Assembly (NCBI RefSeq): GCF_013391405.1
Contig: NZ_JACBFD010000044.1
Location: forward strand, 207,239 to 271,238
Source: Staphylococcus sp. GSSP0090
GTDB taxonomy: Bacteria; Bacillota; Bacilli; Staphylococcales; Staphylococcaceae
Reading direction: 5' to 3'
Length of the DNA stretch: 64,000 nucleotides
Part shown: positions 48,617 through 58,810 of the stretch, one piece after another
Numbering within the stretch: position 1 is the first letter of the stretch
How the letters are laid out: each line of letters starts with the position of its first letter
The notes under the pieces: generated by a model
The model's database searches: none
The model's input: only the letters and a program-made list of their open reading frames with translations
Told to the model about the DNA's origin: nothing
Position numbers and translations under genes: made by a program

Positions 48617-49708
48617 ATGTCTAACGAACTTAAAAAAACACCACTTTATCAATCTTTTGTTGATAGTGGCGCTAAAATTGTAGAATTTGGTGGATGGGCT
48701 ATGCCAGTCCAGTTTTCTAGTATTAAAGAAGAACATAATGCCGTAAGAACTGAAATAGGTTTATTTGACGTAAGTCATATGGGAGAAATTCTTATAAAAG
48801 GTGCTGACGCTTCTAAATTAGTACAATATTTACTTTCAAATGATACGGATAATTTAACAACCCGTAAAGCACAATATACTGCTTTGTGTAATGAACAAGG
48901 TGGTATTATTGATGATTTAATTACTTACAAATTAGAAGAAAATGTTTATCTTTTAGTAGTTAATGCTGGAAACACTGAAAAAGATTTTGATTGGATGTGT
49001 GAAAAAGCGAAAGCCTTCGACGCTGAAGTTCTTAATGTATCAAGTGAGTATGGACAATTAGCAATACAAGGTCCAAAATCACGAGATTTAGTTCAACAAC
49101 ATGTAAATATTGATGTGTCTGAAATGAAACCATTTGAGTTTGAACAAAACGTTGATTTCTTCGGTAAAAATGTACTATTGTCACAATCTGGATATACAGG
49201 TGAAGATGGATTTGAAATATACTGTAATGCAGATGATGCACCATATTTGTGGGATGAAATTCTTAATTATGATGTGACACCATGTGGTTTAGGTGCTAGA
49301 GATACATTAAGATTAGAAGCTGGTCTACCATTACACGGACAAGATCTAAGTGAAACAATCACACCATATGAAGCTGGTATAGCATTTGCTGCAAAACCAT
49401 TAATTGAAGCTGACTTTATCGGTAAAGATGTACTAAAAGATCAAAAAGAAAATGGTTCAAAACGCAGAACAGTAGGCTTAGAAATGATTGACAAAGGCAT
49501 ACCTAGAACAGGTTATGAAGTGTATGATTTAGATGGTAACCAAATTGGTGAAATTACTTCAGGGACACAATCACCTTTATCAGGTAAATCAATCGGTCTA
49601 GCATTAATTGATCGCGATGCTTTTGAAATGGGAAAAGAAGTTCTTGTACAAGTTAGAAAAAGACAAGTTAAAGCAAAAATTGTCAAAAAAAATCAAATTA
49701 GTAAATAA
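48617..49708 (+). CDS. gcvT: Glycine cleavage system T protein (aminomethyltransferase)
   Basis: 363 aa. It transfers the methylene group from the H-protein-bound aminomethyl to tetrahydrofolate, releasing ammonia. Family segments: [12 protein letters not shown] (about residues 19-30), LFDVSHMGE (about 48-56), [15 protein letters not shown] (about 192-206, substrate and folate site), [16 protein letters not shown] (about 230-245). TTAGGAGG precedes ATG 48617. First gene of gcvT-gcvPA-gcvPB; the H and L proteins are encoded elsewhere. Confidence 0.97.
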   Translation: MSNELKKTPLYQSFVDSGAKIVEFGGWAMPVQFSSIKEEHNAVRTEIGLFDVSHMGEILIKGADASKLVQYLLSNDTDNLTTRKAQYTALCNEQGGIIDDLITYKLEENVYLLVVNAGNTEKDFDWMCEKAKAFDAEVLNVSSEYGQLAIQGPKSRDLVQQHVNIDVSEMKPFEFEQNVDFFGKNVLLSQSGYTGEDGFEIYCNADDAPYLWDEILNYDVTPCGLGARDTLRLEAGLPLHGQDLSETITPYEAGIAFAAKPLIEADFIGKDVLKDQKENGSKRRTVGLEMIDKGIPRTGYEVYDLDGNQIGEITSGTQSPLSGKSIGLALIDRDAFEMGKEVLVQVRKRQVKAKIVKKNQISK

Positions 49709-49725
49709 TTCAAAGGGGTGTTACT

Positions 49726-51078
49726 GTGAGTCATCGTTATATTCCATTAACTGAGCAAGATAAAAAGGAAATGTTAGATACTATCGGAGCAAGTTCAATT
49801 AGTGAACTATTTGGAGATGTACCAAAAGATATATTATTAAATAGAGAGTTAGCAATACCTGATGGTGAAGCTGAAACAACATTGACAAAACGCTTAAGTA
49901 GAATTGCTAGCAAAAATACAACTAAAGAAACACACAGTTCATTTTTAGGCGCAGGCGTTTATGATCATTATGCACCAGCCGTAGTAGATGCTATGATTTC
50001 ACGCTCTGAATTTTATACTGCTTATACACCATATCAACCAGAAATTTCTCAAGGTGAATTACAAGCTATCTTTGAATTTCAAACATTAATTTGCGAATTA
50101 ACTGATATGGATATTGCAAACTCATCTATGTATGATGGTATTACGAGTTTTGCAGAAGCTTGTATTTTAGCATTTAATCAAACACGTAAAAATAAAATCG
50201 TGGTTTCGAAAGGAATGCATTATCAAGCATTACAAGTATTAAATACTTATGTTAAAACTAGAGAAGAATTTGAAGTTGTAGAAGTAGATCTTGATGGTAC
50301 AATTACTGATTTAGAAAAATTAGAAAAAGCGATTGATGATGATACTGCAGCAGTTGCTGTTCAATATCCAAACTTTTACGGTTCAATTGAAGATTTAGAG
50401 AAAATACATTCATTTATTGAAGACAAAAAAGCATTATTTATTGTTTATGCAAATCCACTTGCACTAGGTTTATTAACACCTCCAGGTACTTTTGGTGCTG
50501 ATATCGTTGTTGGTGATACACAACCATTTGGTATACCAGCACAGTTTGGTGGGCCACATTGTGGGTTCTTCGCAACAACTAAAAAATTAATGAGAAAAAC
50601 GCCTGGTCGATTGGTTGGACAAACTGAAGATGCAGATGGAAATCGTGGTTTCGTATTAACGCTACAAGCACGTGAGCAACATATACGTAGAGATAAAGCC
50701 ACTTCAAATATTTGTTCTAACCAGGCATTAAATGCATTAGCTTCATCAATTTGTATGTCTGCATTGGGTAAACAAGGCATATACGACATTTCAGTACAAA
50801 ACTTTGAAAATGCTAATTATGCTAAATCGCAATTTAATGAAGCAGGCTTAGAAGTTTCAAATGGAACATCATTCAATGAATTTGTCGTGAAATTTGATAA
50901 ACCTGTTAAAGAAATTAATGATGCATTACTGCAACAAGGTATTATTGGTGGTTTTGATTTAAGTGAAGTATCAAAAGAATTTGAAAATCATATGTTGATT
51001 GCCGTTACAGAGTTAAGAACTAAAGATGAAATTGATACATTTGTTAAGAAAGCAGGTGAATTAAATGGTAGTAAGTAA
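49726..51078 (+). CDS. gcvPA: Glycine dehydrogenase (decarboxylating), subunit 1
   Basis: 450 aa, GTG start after AAAGGGGTGTTACT. It forms the split P protein with GcvPB and lacks the PLP lysine. Segments typical of Gcv[19 protein letters not shown] (about residues 73-89), [14 protein letters not shown] (about 105-118), [18 protein letters not shown] (about 266-283), with [15 protein letters not shown]. The end overlaps gcvPB by 14 bases. Confidence 0.96.
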   Translation: MSHRYIPLTEQDKKEMLDTIGASSISELFGDVPKDILLNRELAIPDGEAETTLTKRLSRIASKNTTKETHSSFLGAGVYDHYAPAVVDAMISRSEFYTAYTPYQPEISQGELQAIFEFQTLICELTDMDIANSSMYDGITSFAEACILAFNQTRKNKIVVSKGMHYQALQVLNTYVKTREEFEVVEVDLDGTITDLEKLEKAIDDDTAAVAVQYPNFYGSIEDLEKIHSFIEDKKALFIVYANPLALGLLTPPGTFGADIVVGDTQPFGIPAQFGGPHCGFFATTKKLMRKTPGRLVGQTEDADGNRGFVLTLQAREQHIRRDKATSNICSNQALNALASSICMSALGKQGIYDISVQNFENANYAKSQFNEAGLEVSNGTSFNEFVVKFDKPVKEINDALLQQGIIGGFDLSEVSKEFENHMLIAVTELRTKDEIDTFVKKAGELNGSK

Positions 51079-52543
51079 ATCTAGTCCATTAATATTCGAA
51101 CGTTCTAAAAAGGGTCGTTATGCGTATTCATTACCAAAAAAAGAAATCGATAATGGCGCAGTTGAGAAGTTATTAGATGATAAATTCATCAGAAAAAATA
51201 AAGCAGAACTTCCTGAAGTAGCTGAATTAGATTTAGTGCGTCATTATACTGAACTTTCTAACAAAAACTTCGGCGTTGATTCAGGATTTTACCCATTAGG
51301 TTCTTGTACAATGAAGTACAATCCAAAAATCAATGAAAAAATCGCTAGAATCCCAGGATTTGCTGAGTCACATCCTCTTCAAGATGAATCACAAGTTCAA
51401 GGATCATTAGAAATCATTTACAGTTTACAGGAAGAACTAAAAGAAATTACTGGTATGGATGAAGTAACATTACAACCTGCTGCCGGTGCACACGGTGAAT
51501 GGACTGCATTAATGATTTTCAAAGCATACCATCAAAAAAATGGTGAAGGCCATCGTGATGAAGTCATTGTACCTGACTCAGCACATGGTACGAACCCAGC
51601 TTCTGCTGCTTTTGCAGGATTCAAAGCAGTTACAGTTAAATCAAACGAACGCGGTGAAGTTGATATTGATGACTTAAAACGTGTCGTAAATGAAAACACT
51701 GCAGCAATTATGCTTACAAATCCTAATACACTGGGTATTTTTGAAAAAAATATCATGGATATAAGAAATATTGTCCATGAAGCCGGTGGATTATTATATT
51801 ATGATGGCGCGAATTTAAATGCCATTATGGATAAAGTAAGACCAGGAGACATGGGATTTGATGCGGTTCATCTTAACTTGCATAAAACATTTACTGGACC
51901 ACATGGTGGTGGTGGACCAGGTTCTGGACCAGTCGGCGTGAAAAAAGAATTAGCAAGTTTCTTACCAAAACCTATGGTAGTTAAAGAAAACGATGTATAT
52001 AAATATGATAATGCTATTGAAAACTCTATAGGTCGCGTGAAACCATTTTATGGTAATTTTGGTATCTATCTAAGAGCGTATACGTATATTCGTACGATGG
52101 GTAATAAAGGACTTGAAGAAGTTTCTGAAGCAGCAGTATTAAATGCAAATTATATTAAAGCACGATTGAAGGATCATTTCGAAATTCCTTATCCTCAATA
52201 TTGCAAACATGAATTTGTATTAAGTGGTTCAAAACAAAAAGAACATGGTGTAAGAACGTTAGACATGGCTAAACGTTTACTTGACTTTGGCGTTCATCCA
52301 CCAACAATCTACTTCCCACTGAATGTTGAGGAAGGTATGATGATTGAACCAACAGAAACAGAATCTAAAGAAACACTAGATTACTTCTGTGATAAAATGA
52401 TTGAAATTGCGAATGAAGCAAAAGAAGATCCTGATAAAGTCTTAGAAGCACCACATACGACAATCATTGATAGATTAGACGAAACTAAAGCAGCGAGACA
52501 GCCTGTGTTAAAATTTGAAAATCTTCGTTCTGAAAAGGACTAA
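51065..52543 (+). CDS. gcvPB: Glycine dehydrogenase (decarboxylating), subunit 2
   Basis: 492 aa PLP-dependent subunit of the split P protein. The PLP-binding Lys274 is in [35 protein letters not shown] and [11 protein letters not shown] are family motifs. With GcvPA it decarboxylates glycine and loads the aminomethyl group on the lipoyl H protein. ATG 51065 has the RBS AAGCAGGTGA inside gcvPA. A terminator follows. Confidence 0.97.
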   Translation: MVVSKSSPLIFERSKKGRYAYSLPKKEIDNGAVEKLLDDKFIRKNKAELPEVAELDLVRHYTELSNKNFGVDSGFYPLGSCTMKYNPKINEKIARIPGFAESHPLQDESQVQGSLEIIYSLQEELKEITGMDEVTLQPAAGAHGEWTALMIFKAYHQKNGEGHRDEVIVPDSAHGTNPASAAFAGFKAVTVKSNERGEVDIDDLKRVVNENTAAIMLTNPNTLGIFEKNIMDIRNIVHEAGGLLYYDGANLNAIMDKVRPGDMGFDAVHLNLHKTFTGPHGGGGPGSGPVGVKKELASFLPKPMVVKENDVYKYDNAIENSIGRVKPFYGNFGIYLRAYTYIRTMGNKGLEEVSEAAVLNANYIKARLKDHFEIPYPQYCKHEFVLSGSKQKEHGVRTLDMAKRLLDFGVHPPTIYFPLNVEEGMMIEPTETESKETLDYFCDKMIEIANEAKEDPDKVLEAPHTTIIDRLDETKAARQPVLKFENLRSEKD

Positions 52544-52557
52544 TGATTACAATCAAT

Positions 52558-52590
52558 AAATCCAGATAATTACTTATCTGGATTTATTTT
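52558..52590 (+). terminator. Terminator of the gcv operon
   Basis: AAATCCAGATAA (52558-52569) pairs with TTATCTGGATTT (52574-52585), then a T-rich tail. Confidence 0.92.
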
Positions 52591-52605
52591 TATCAATTAT
52601 ATTAA

Positions 52606-52648
52606 AAAAAGCGAGCAACTATACTTATAATATAGTTGCTCGCTTTTT
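52606..52648 (-). terminator. Terminator of the rhodanese gene (usable on both strands)
   Basis: A perfect 18-bp inverted repeat, 52606-52623 with 52631-52648 (core GCGAGCAACTATA). It has T-runs on both strands: AAAAAAA at 52604-52610 read from the minus strand, and TTTTT at 52644-52648 on the plus strand. It lies just past the minus-strand gene stop and backs up the gcv terminator. Confidence 0.93.
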
Positions 52649-52667
52649 ATTTAGTAAAATATTTAAA

Positions 52668-53054
52668 CTACTTTTTAGATTTGATTTTACCAGTCCATTT
52701 TTTATATCCGCCTTTTAACATATAAACGTCCTTATAACCGTTTTTCTTTAAAATTTTAGCGGCACGATAACTGGCAATGCCATTTGCATCACAAAGGTAA
52801 ATAGGTTGATCCATTCTTAAACCTTGAAATCTTTGTTTAAACATTGTAATTGGTATGTTACGCGCACCATTAATGTGACCGTAATCATAATCTACTTTTT
52901 CTCTTACATCAATAAATTGAGCTTTACGTAAACCATTATGAAATTCATTTTGGTTTAATTCTGTGACTGCTCTCTTATTAAGAAGATAATTGATTACCAT
53001 ATAGCCAATAATAATTATTAAAACTGCTAACGGTATAAACCAAAAATTACTCAT
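52668..53054 (-). CDS. Membrane-anchored rhodanese-like protein (YqhL-like)
   Basis: 128 aa. One N-terminal membrane helix (about residues 5-25, FIPLAVLIIIIGYMVINYLL), then a rhodanese domain (about 38-125) with FIDVREKVDYDYGHINGARNIP and the active-site loop YLCDANGIASYRAA holding the putative catalytic Cys (about residue 93). Rhodaneses transfer sulfane sulfur; the physiological partner is not evident. Next to and divergent from lipM. RBS AGGGAGGAT (minus strand). Confidence 0.9.
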   Translation of the reverse strand: MSNFWFIPLAVLIIIIGYMVINYLLNKRAVTELNQNEFHNGLRKAQFIDVREKVDYDYGHINGARNIPITMFKQRFQGLRMDQPIYLCDANGIASYRAAKILKKNGYKDVYMLKGGYKKWTGKIKSKK

Positions 53055-53227
53055 CTTGCATCCTCCCTAATTAACCGATATTATATATTATAAGACTGTT
53101 AGCTCAATTTATCAAAATATTTTTGCTTTTGATTAACAAGTAAGACTGACAAACTTATGCAATTATTGAAAACGATAACACAAAATATACGTTATCACAA
53201 TTTAATTTAGCGATTGGAGTTTTAAAT

Positions 53228-54058
53228 GTGACAGAAACATGGAATTTTATCAACACAGGTAGTAAAGATCCTTATTTTAATATGGCAATGGATGAAGCGT
53301 TACTCAATTTTGTATCCAGGGGAGAGATTGACCCTGTTATTAGATTTTATAGTTGGGATCCAGCTACATTATCCATTGGGTACTTTCAAAGACTGACGAA
53401 AGAAATTGATATTGATAAAGTTAAAGAGAAAGGATATGGGCTTGTTCGACGTCAAACAGGCGGGAGAGGTGTGCTACATGACAAAGAATTAACTTATAGT
53501 GTCATTGTCCCAGAATCTCATCCTGATATGCCATCAACGGTTACAGAAGCCTATAGAGTCATCTCTGAAGGATTATTAGAAGGGTTTAAGTATTTAGGTT
53601 TCGATGCATCATTTGCGATTCCTCGTTCAAAAGAAGAAAGAGCAAAACTCAAACAACCAAGAAGTGCTGTTTGTTTCGATGCTCCGAGTTGGTATGAATT
53701 AGTAGTAGAAGGAAGAAAAATTGCTGGTAGTGCCCAAGTGAGACAAAAGGGGGTTATTTTACAACACGGTTCATTATTACAAGATGTAGACATAAATGAT
53801 TTATTTGATATGTTTATATTCAAAAATGAACGTTTAAAAGATAAAATGAAACAAGCTTTTGTAGACAAGGCAGTGGCCATTAATGATATTTCAGATCAAC
53901 ACATTACGCTTGAAGAGATGGAAGAAGCGTTTGAAATTGGATTTAAAAAGGGATTGGATATTAACTTCAAACCGTTAGAGCTTAATCAAAAGCAAAAAGA
54001 AGAAATTAATACATTAATTGAAAAATATAAATCAGACGAATGGAATTATCGTAAATAA
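53228..54058 (+). CDS. lipM: Octanoyl-[GcvH]:protein N-octanoyltransferase (LipM)
   Basis: 276 aa, GTG start with GGAG at 53215-53218. LipM moves octanoyl groups from acyl carrier protein to the GcvH protein, the first step of lipoate synthesis in Firmicutes. Motifs: [18 protein letters not shown] (about residues 74-91), catalytic Cys149 in [14 protein letters not shown], and Lys164 in [12 protein letters not shown]. The Cys and Lys positions match LipM rather than lipoate ligase LplA. Functionally linked to the nearby glycine cleavage operon. Confidence 0.92.
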   Translation: MTETWNFINTGSKDPYFNMAMDEALLNFVSRGEIDPVIRFYSWDPATLSIGYFQRLTKEIDIDKVKEKGYGLVRRQTGGRGVLHDKELTYSVIVPESHPDMPSTVTEAYRVISEGLLEGFKYLGFDASFAIPRSKEERAKLKQPRSAVCFDAPSWYELVVEGRKIAGSAQVRQKGVILQHGSLLQDVDINDLFDMFIFKNERLKDKMKQAFVDKAVAINDISDQHITLEEMEEAFEIGFKKGLDINFKPLELNQKQKEEINTLIEKYKSDEWNYRK

Positions 54059-54074
54059 GTTAATATATTCTAAT

Positions 54075-54109
54075 AAAGCACAGCGACATTCAATGTCGTT
54101 GTGCTTTTA
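54075..54109 (+). terminator. Terminator after lipM
   Basis: AAAGCACAGCGACAT (54075-54089) pairs with ATGTCGTTGTGCTTT (54093-54107) with one G-U pair and a three-base loop. T-rich on the plus strand and A-rich before it, so it can serve the convergent small membrane gene too. Confidence 0.92.
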
Positions 54110-54118
54110 AAATAGAGC

Positions 54119-54340
54119 CTATTTTTTCTTTCTATTTTGTCTTTTATATTTACGTTGCGCACGCTTATATTTACGTTGGTCTTCTGTTAGGAAAAAGAAA
54201 TAGTAAATTGCGTAAATAATACCAGCAAATATCGCTAAACTAATTGCCATTCTTACAAAACTAAAAATAAATGCATCTAAATTAAGGATTAATCCGACTA
54301 TTGCCACAGCGATGACAATATAAAATATTGCTTGTTTCAC
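54119..54340 (-). CDS. Small hypothetical membrane protein with basic tail
   Basis: 73 aa, function unknown. Two hydrophobic helices (about residues 4-22 and 28-50) are followed by a very basic C-terminal tail (KYKRAQRKYKRQNRKKK). The architecture suggests a membrane protein with a cytoplasmic tail that could touch nucleic acid or phospholipid. RBS AGGAGTG on the minus strand. It lies 21 bases downstream of the lipoprotein gene, so the two are probably co-transcribed. Confidence 0.8.
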   Translation of the reverse strand: MKQAIFYIVIAVAIVGLILNLDAFIFSFVRMAISLAIFAGIIYAIYYFFFLTEDQRKYKRAQRKYKRQNRKKK

Positions 54341-54361
54341 TTAAAACACTCCTATGTAATT

Positions 54362-54949
54362 CTAACTTTGACTATTATTAAGACTTATAGTTGATAAAGC
54401 ATTTTGTCCCTTTTGAATTTTCTTCTTATCTTTAGCATTATATCCTTCTCTAATATCATTCATAGCATCACTTAATTTTTTATTGAGTTTAGTAATGTTT
54501 TTATTTTTAGACTTATCATCACTACTCATTTTTTCTTTATTTAAATCATTTTTGTACGTAGTGAAGGCTGTATCAATTTTATTCGTGATATCAGTAAGTT
54601 TTTCTTGAACTTTTTTTTCACCTTTATTTTTCGTGACATCACTTTCGATTTCATCGTACTGTTCAATTGATTTAGCAATGTCTTGGTAATATTTAGAAGA
54701 TGCTTTTAAGTTAGTAACCTTCTTGTGATTATTTTTAGCTGTAGCTATGTTTTTTTTATCTTTTTCCAAAGCTGTGATATTGCTCTTTTCTTTACTAATT
54801 TGTTGTTTTAATTCCTGAATATTACTTTTCAACTTATGATTTTCATCGCGAAGTTGCGTGGTCTTTTCTTCTAGCGGTCCTAAATTTTGACTACCACATC
54901 CAACTAATAAACATGAAGCACTTAAAATAGCTACAATTTTTTTCTTCAT
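54362..54949 (-). CDS. Putative lipoprotein, coiled coil (YkyA-like)
   Basis: 195 aa. Lipoprotein signal peptide with lipobox LVGC (MKKKIVAILSASCLLVGCGS), lipidated Cys at residue 18. The mature part is almost entirely Lys/Glu/Asn/Asp-rich and helical, with heptad-like coiled coil (about 28-75) and further charged helices to the C-terminus. It resembles YkyA-type putative cell-wall-binding lipoproteins in composition, but I cannot confirm the family. Divergent from pepQ. Confidence 0.85.
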   Translation of the reverse strand: MKKKIVAILSASCLLVGCGSQNLGPLEEKTTQLRDENHKLKSNIQELKQQISKEKSNITALEKDKKNIATAKNNHKKVTNLKASSKYYQDIAKSIEQYDEIESDVTKNKGEKKVQEKLTDITNKIDTAFTTYKNDLNKEKMSSDDKSKNKNITKLNKKLSDAMNDIREGYNAKDKKKIQKGQNALSTISLNNSQS

Positions 54950-55052
54950 AATACGCTCCTAATTCAAAAACTATAAATTTATATAATAATTATGCTATCA
55001 TTTTAATGTATAAATGGAAAATGTACAAATTTATTGAATGGGAGGAAGACAG

Positions 55053-56111
55053 ATGACTAGAATTGAAAAATTAAATTCTGCCTTAGAAACAAAACATTTA
55101 GAAGCAGCAGTCATATTATCAGATTTTAACAGAAGATATTTATCCGGATTTACAGGTACAAGTGGTGCATTAATCATAACTAAAGAACAAAATTTATTAA
55201 TTACTGATTTTAGATACATAGAACAAGCAACGACACAAGCACCGAATTTTAAAATCATCAAACAACAAGGATCATTAATTGATGAAGTAAAACTACAACT
55301 TGAAAAATTAAATGTACAAAACGTAGGTTTTGAAGGGAATCTAGTCAGTTATGATACCTACTTACAATTAAGTAAGGCATATATTAGTTTAATTAGTATC
55401 ACTGGAGTAATTGAAAAAATTCGCGAAGTAAAAGATGAATCAGAAATCAAACTAATACAAAAAGCTTCTGAAATTGTTGATGAAACATTTGAATATATTT
55501 TAACAGTTGCAAAAGCTGGTATGACGGAGCAGCAGCTGAAAGCCAAATTAGAAAGTAAAATGTTAGAATTAGGCGCAGATGGCACATCGTTTGATACGAT
55601 AGTCGCTTCAGGTGTTAGAGGTGCTTTACCACATGGTGTTGCAAGCGATAAAGTAATTAATAACGGTGAAATGATTACTTTAGATTTTGGTGCTTATTAC
55701 AAGGGTTATAGTTCTGATATTACACGAACATTTGCAATTGGTGAACCAGATCCAAAACTTAAAGAAATTTATAATATTGTTTTAGAGGCAAATTTAAAAG
55801 GTATAGAAGCTGCTAAAAAAGGCATTACAGGAAAAGCTTTAGATGCTGTAGCAAGAGATTACATTACAGAAAAAGGGTACGGCGAAGCTTTTGGACATTC
55901 ATTAGGTCACGGTATAGGATTAGACGTTCACGAAGGTCCTAATCTTTCTAGAAAATCTGAAACTGAATTAGAAGTTAATAATTGTGTTACAATTGAACCC
56001 GGCATATATTTAGATGGACTAGGTGGCGTTCGTATAGAAGATGACATTTTAATTAAAGAAAATGGTTGTGAACGCTTTACTAAATGCTCTAAAAACCTTA
56101 TTATTTTATAG
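55053..56111 (+). CDS. Xaa-Pro dipeptidase/aminopeptidase (M24 family, YqhT-like)
   Basis: 352 aa. ATG 55053 follows GGGAGGAAG; the upstream ATG at 55038 overlaps that RBS. The N-terminal creatinase-like domain (about 1-125) is followed by the pita-bread catalytic domain. Metal ligands: DFGAYYKGYSSDITRTF (two Asp, about residues 210-226), GHSLGHGIGLDVHEGP (His, about 283-298), TIEPGIY (Glu, about 318), and GVRIEDD (Glu, about 332). It cleaves Xaa-Pro dipeptides. Efp, encoded 28 bases downstream, relieves stalling at proline runs, so both genes concern proline. Confidence 0.92.
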   Translation: MTRIEKLNSALETKHLEAAVILSDFNRRYLSGFTGTSGALIITKEQNLLITDFRYIEQATTQAPNFKIIKQQGSLIDEVKLQLEKLNVQNVGFEGNLVSYDTYLQLSKAYISLISITGVIEKIREVKDESEIKLIQKASEIVDETFEYILTVAKAGMTEQQLKAKLESKMLELGADGTSFDTIVASGVRGALPHGVASDKVINNGEMITLDFGAYYKGYSSDITRTFAIGEPDPKLKEIYNIVLEANLKGIEAAKKGITGKALDAVARDYITEKGYGEAFGHSLGHGIGLDVHEGPNLSRKSETELEVNNCVTIEPGIYLDGLGGVRIEDDILIKENGCERFTKCSKNLIIL

Positions 56112-56139
56112 AAGACCTTACAATTGAGGAGGAAACTGA

Positions 56140-56697
56140 ATGATTTCGGTTAATGATTTTAAAACAGGCTTAACAATATCAGTAGATAATGGTATTTGGA
56201 AAGTATTAGATTTCCAACATGTAAAACCAGGTAAAGGATCTGCCTTTGTACGTTCTAAATTACGTAATTTAAGAACTGGTGCAATCCAAGAGAAAACATT
56301 TAGAGGCGGAGAAAAAGTAGAAACCGCTTTAATTGAAAATCGTCGTATGCAGTATTTATATGCTGATGGCGATACACATGTTTTCATGGACAATCAAACA
56401 TTTGAACAAACAGAATTACCAGCTGACTATTTAGAATATGAACTTAACTTCTTAAAAGCTAACATGGAAGTTCAAATTCAATCTTATGAGAATGAAACAT
56501 TAGGTGTTGAATTACCTAAAACAGTTGAGCTTACTGTAACTGAAACAGAACCTGGTATCAAAGGTGATACTGCTAACGGTGCAACTAAATCAGCGACAGT
56601 AGAAACAGGATATACGTTAAATGTACCTTTATTTGTAAATGAAGGCGATGTACTTGTGATTAATACTGGTGACGGTAGTTATATCTCAAGAGCATAA
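56140..56697 (+). CDS. efp: Elongation factor P
   Basis: 185 aa, three beta-barrel domains. It rescues ribosomes stalled at polyproline. Lys32 in KPGKGSAF at the tip of domain I is the position modified in Bacillus (5-aminopentanol), and the PGKGSA context favours that type over the beta-lysyl type. Ends GDGSYISRA, typical of EF-P. A strong GAGGAGG RBS precedes ATG 56140. A terminator follows. Confidence 0.98.
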   Translation: MISVNDFKTGLTISVDNGIWKVLDFQHVKPGKGSAFVRSKLRNLRTGAIQEKTFRGGEKVETALIENRRMQYLYADGDTHVFMDNQTFEQTELPADYLEYELNFLKANMEVQIQSYENETLGVELPKTVELTVTETEPGIKGDTANGATKSATVETGYTLNVPLFVNEGDVLVINTGDGSYISRA

Positions 56698-56726
56698 TCA
56701 TTTAATTTTTGAAATGACATTAACAG

Positions 56727-56763
56727 AACCTTTCCAATTCGCAATGCTTTGGAAAGGTTTTTA
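56727..56763 (+). terminator. Terminator after efp
   Basis: AACCTTTCCAA (56727-56737) pairs with TTTGGAAAGGTT (56748-56759), then T residues. Confidence 0.9.
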
Positions 56764-56885
56764 TTATGTTAAAATGAATAAGATTTAATAATTTATATAA
56801 AATATTACAATTAGTAACTGTTTATCTAAAGCAATACTTATATAGAACACTACAAAAGTAAATCAGTTTAATATAGAAAGTATGT

Positions 56886-56920
56886 ATATGCTTGAATTGA
56901 GCATATCACTAAAGTAAAAT
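56886..56920 (+). promoter_or_regulatory. accB promoter with overlapping inverted repeat
   Basis: TTGAAT (56892-56897), 17-base spacer, TAAAAT (56915-56920), about 40 bases before accB. A perfect 7-bp inverted repeat, ATATGCT (56886-56892) and AGCATAT (56900-56906), brackets the -35 box and could be a regulator site. No known acc regulator motif is recognised. The 263-base gap between efp and accB holds nothing else apart from the efp terminator. Confidence 0.6.
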
Positions 56921-56960
56921 AAACTAGGTAAATGAAAACAATCTGAAGGAGTCAGTATTT

Positions 56961-57440
56961 ATGAATTTTAAAGAAATTAAAGAATTAATTGAAATTCTTG
57001 ATCAATCAAGTTTGACTGAAATTAATATAGAAGACAAAGGCAATGTTGTTAATTTAAAAAAAGAAAAAGAAACTGAAATTATTACACCACAAATTTCACA
57101 ACAACCGATGCAACAATTAGCACCTCAACAAGGTATAGCATCCAATTCATCCGCTACAGGTAGTGTAGAAGAAGCTACTAGCAATGAGAGCTCAACTGAC
57201 GACAACCTACAAACAATTAATGCGCCAATGGTCGGCACATTTTACAAATCTCCATCACCAGAAGAAAGTGCTTATGTGCAAGTCGGTGATTCTGTTACGA
57301 ATGAATCAACTGTCTGTATATTAGAAGCTATGAAATTATTTAATGAAATTCAAGCAGAGGTAACTGGGGAAATTGCAGAAATTTTAGTAGAAGACGGTCA
57401 AATGGTAGAGTATGGCCAACCGTTATTCAAGGTGAAATAA
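56961..57440 (+). CDS. accB: Biotin carboxyl carrier protein of acetyl-CoA carboxylase
   Basis: 159 aa. N-terminal region (about 1-35) FKEIKELIEILDQSSLTEINIED, a Pro/Gln/Ser/Ala-rich flexible linker (about 48-85), then the biotinyl domain (about 85-159), with biotinylated Lys125 in LEAMKLFNE. Ends GQPLFKVK. GAAGGAG precedes ATG 56961. The TAATG stop-start overlap with accC couples the pair. Confidence 0.97.
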   Translation: MNFKEIKELIEILDQSSLTEINIEDKGNVVNLKKEKETEIITPQISQQPMQQLAPQQGIASNSSATGSVEEATSNESSTDDNLQTINAPMVGTFYKSPSPEESAYVQVGDSVTNESTVCILEAMKLFNEIQAEVTGEIAEILVEDGQMVEYGQPLFKVK

Positions 57441-58798
57441 TGAATAAAATTCTAATAGCTAATAGAGGGGAAATTGCAGTAAGAATCATTCGTGCATGTC
57501 ATGAACTTGGATTGCAAACTGTGGCAATATACTCTGAAGGAGATAAAGACGCACTACATACTCAAATTGCTGATGAAGCATATTGCGTTGGCCCAACTCA
57601 ATCTAAAGATTCTTATTTAAACATCCCAAACATTTTATCTATCGCAACGTCTACAGGATGTGACGGCGTTCATCCAGGTTACGGATTTTTAGCAGAAAAT
57701 GGAGATTTTGCAGAATTATGTGAAGCATGCCAGTTGAAATTTATTGGCCCAAGCTATGAATCGATTCAGAAAATGGGAATTAAAGATGTAGCTAAGGAAG
57801 AAATGAAGCGCGCAGAAGTTCCAGTTGTACCTGGTAGTGAAGGATTAGTTCAAGATATCAATGAAGCTAAAAAAATTGCTACTAAAATTGGCTATCCAGT
57901 TATTATTAAAGCAACTGCTGGTGGCGGCGGTAAAGGGATTCGAGTTGCACGCGATGAAAAAGAATTAGAAACTGGTTTTAAAATGACACAACAAGAAGCC
58001 GAAACTGCATTTGGCAATAATGGCTTGTATTTAGAAAAATTCATTGAAAATTTCCGTCATATTGAAATACAAATTATGGGCGATAGTTTTGGTAATGTTG
58101 TACATTTAGGTGAACGTGATTGTACCATTCAACGAAGAATGCAAAAATTAGTTGAAGAGGCACCTTCTCCAATACTTACTGAAGAAAAACGTCAACAAAT
58201 GGGTAATGCTGCAGTCAGAGCAGCAAAAGCAGTAAATTATGAAAATGCTGGTACAATTGAATTTATTTATGACTTAGATACAAATGACTTTTATTTTATG
58301 GAAATGAACACACGTATCCAAGTTGAACACCCAGTCACAGAGATGGTTACAGGTGTAGATTTAGTAAAACTGCAATTGAAAATTGCTATGGGTGAAAAGC
58401 TGCCGTTTAAACAAAAAGATATCAAAATTGAAGGTCATGCGATGGAATTCAGGATTAATGCTGAAAATCCATATAAAAACTTCATGCCTTCTCCAGGTCA
58501 AATCACGCAGTATTTAGCTCCTGGTGGTTTCGGTGTAAGAATCGAATCAGCTTGTTACACTAATTATACAATTCCACCTTATTATGATTCTATGGTAGCG
58601 AAACTCATCGTCCATGAACCAACAAGAGAAGAAGCTATTATGACAGGATTACGTGCACTTGGAGAGTATCTGGTATTAGGCATAGATACAACTATTCCAT
58701 TCCATATTCGTCTACTAAATAATGATATTTTTAGAAGCGGTGTATTTAATACTAATTTTTTAGAAACACATAATATTATGGATGAACAATCTAAATAG
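57440..58798 (+). CDS. accC: Biotin carboxylase of acetyl-CoA carboxylase
   Basis: 452 aa ATP-grasp enzyme that carboxylates biotin on AccB, the first step of fatty acid synthesis. N-terminal ANRGEIAVRIIRACHELG, glycine-rich loop KATAGGGGKGIRV (about residues 159-171), catalytic segment FMEMNTRIQVEHPVTEM (about 287-303). One-base overlap with accB. The carboxyltransferase genes accAD are not in the window. Confidence 0.97.
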   Translation: MNKILIANRGEIAVRIIRACHELGLQTVAIYSEGDKDALHTQIADEAYCVGPTQSKDSYLNIPNILSIATSTGCDGVHPGYGFLAENGDFAELCEACQLKFIGPSYESIQKMGIKDVAKEEMKRAEVPVVPGSEGLVQDINEAKKIATKIGYPVIIKATAGGGGKGIRVARDEKELETGFKMTQQEAETAFGNNGLYLEKFIENFRHIEIQIMGDSFGNVVHLGERDCTIQRRMQKLVEEAPSPILTEEKRQQMGNAAVRAAKAVNYENAGTIEFIYDLDTNDFYFMEMNTRIQVEHPVTEMVTGVDLVKLQLKIAMGEKLPFKQKDIKIEGHAMEFRINAENPYKNFMPSPGQITQYLAPGGFGVRIESACYTNYTIPPYYDSMVAKLIVHEPTREEAIMTGLRALGEYLVLGIDTTIPFHIRLLNNDIFRSGVFNTNFLETHNIMDEQSK

Positions 58799-58810
58799 GA
58801 GGTCATTGAC

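Noticed and set aside
54362..54949. Low-complexity Lys/Asn/Asp-rich lipoprotein as a degenerate pseudogene
   Set aside because: The frame is intact over 195 codons with a perfect lipobox and an RBS, so it looks functional despite its biased composition.
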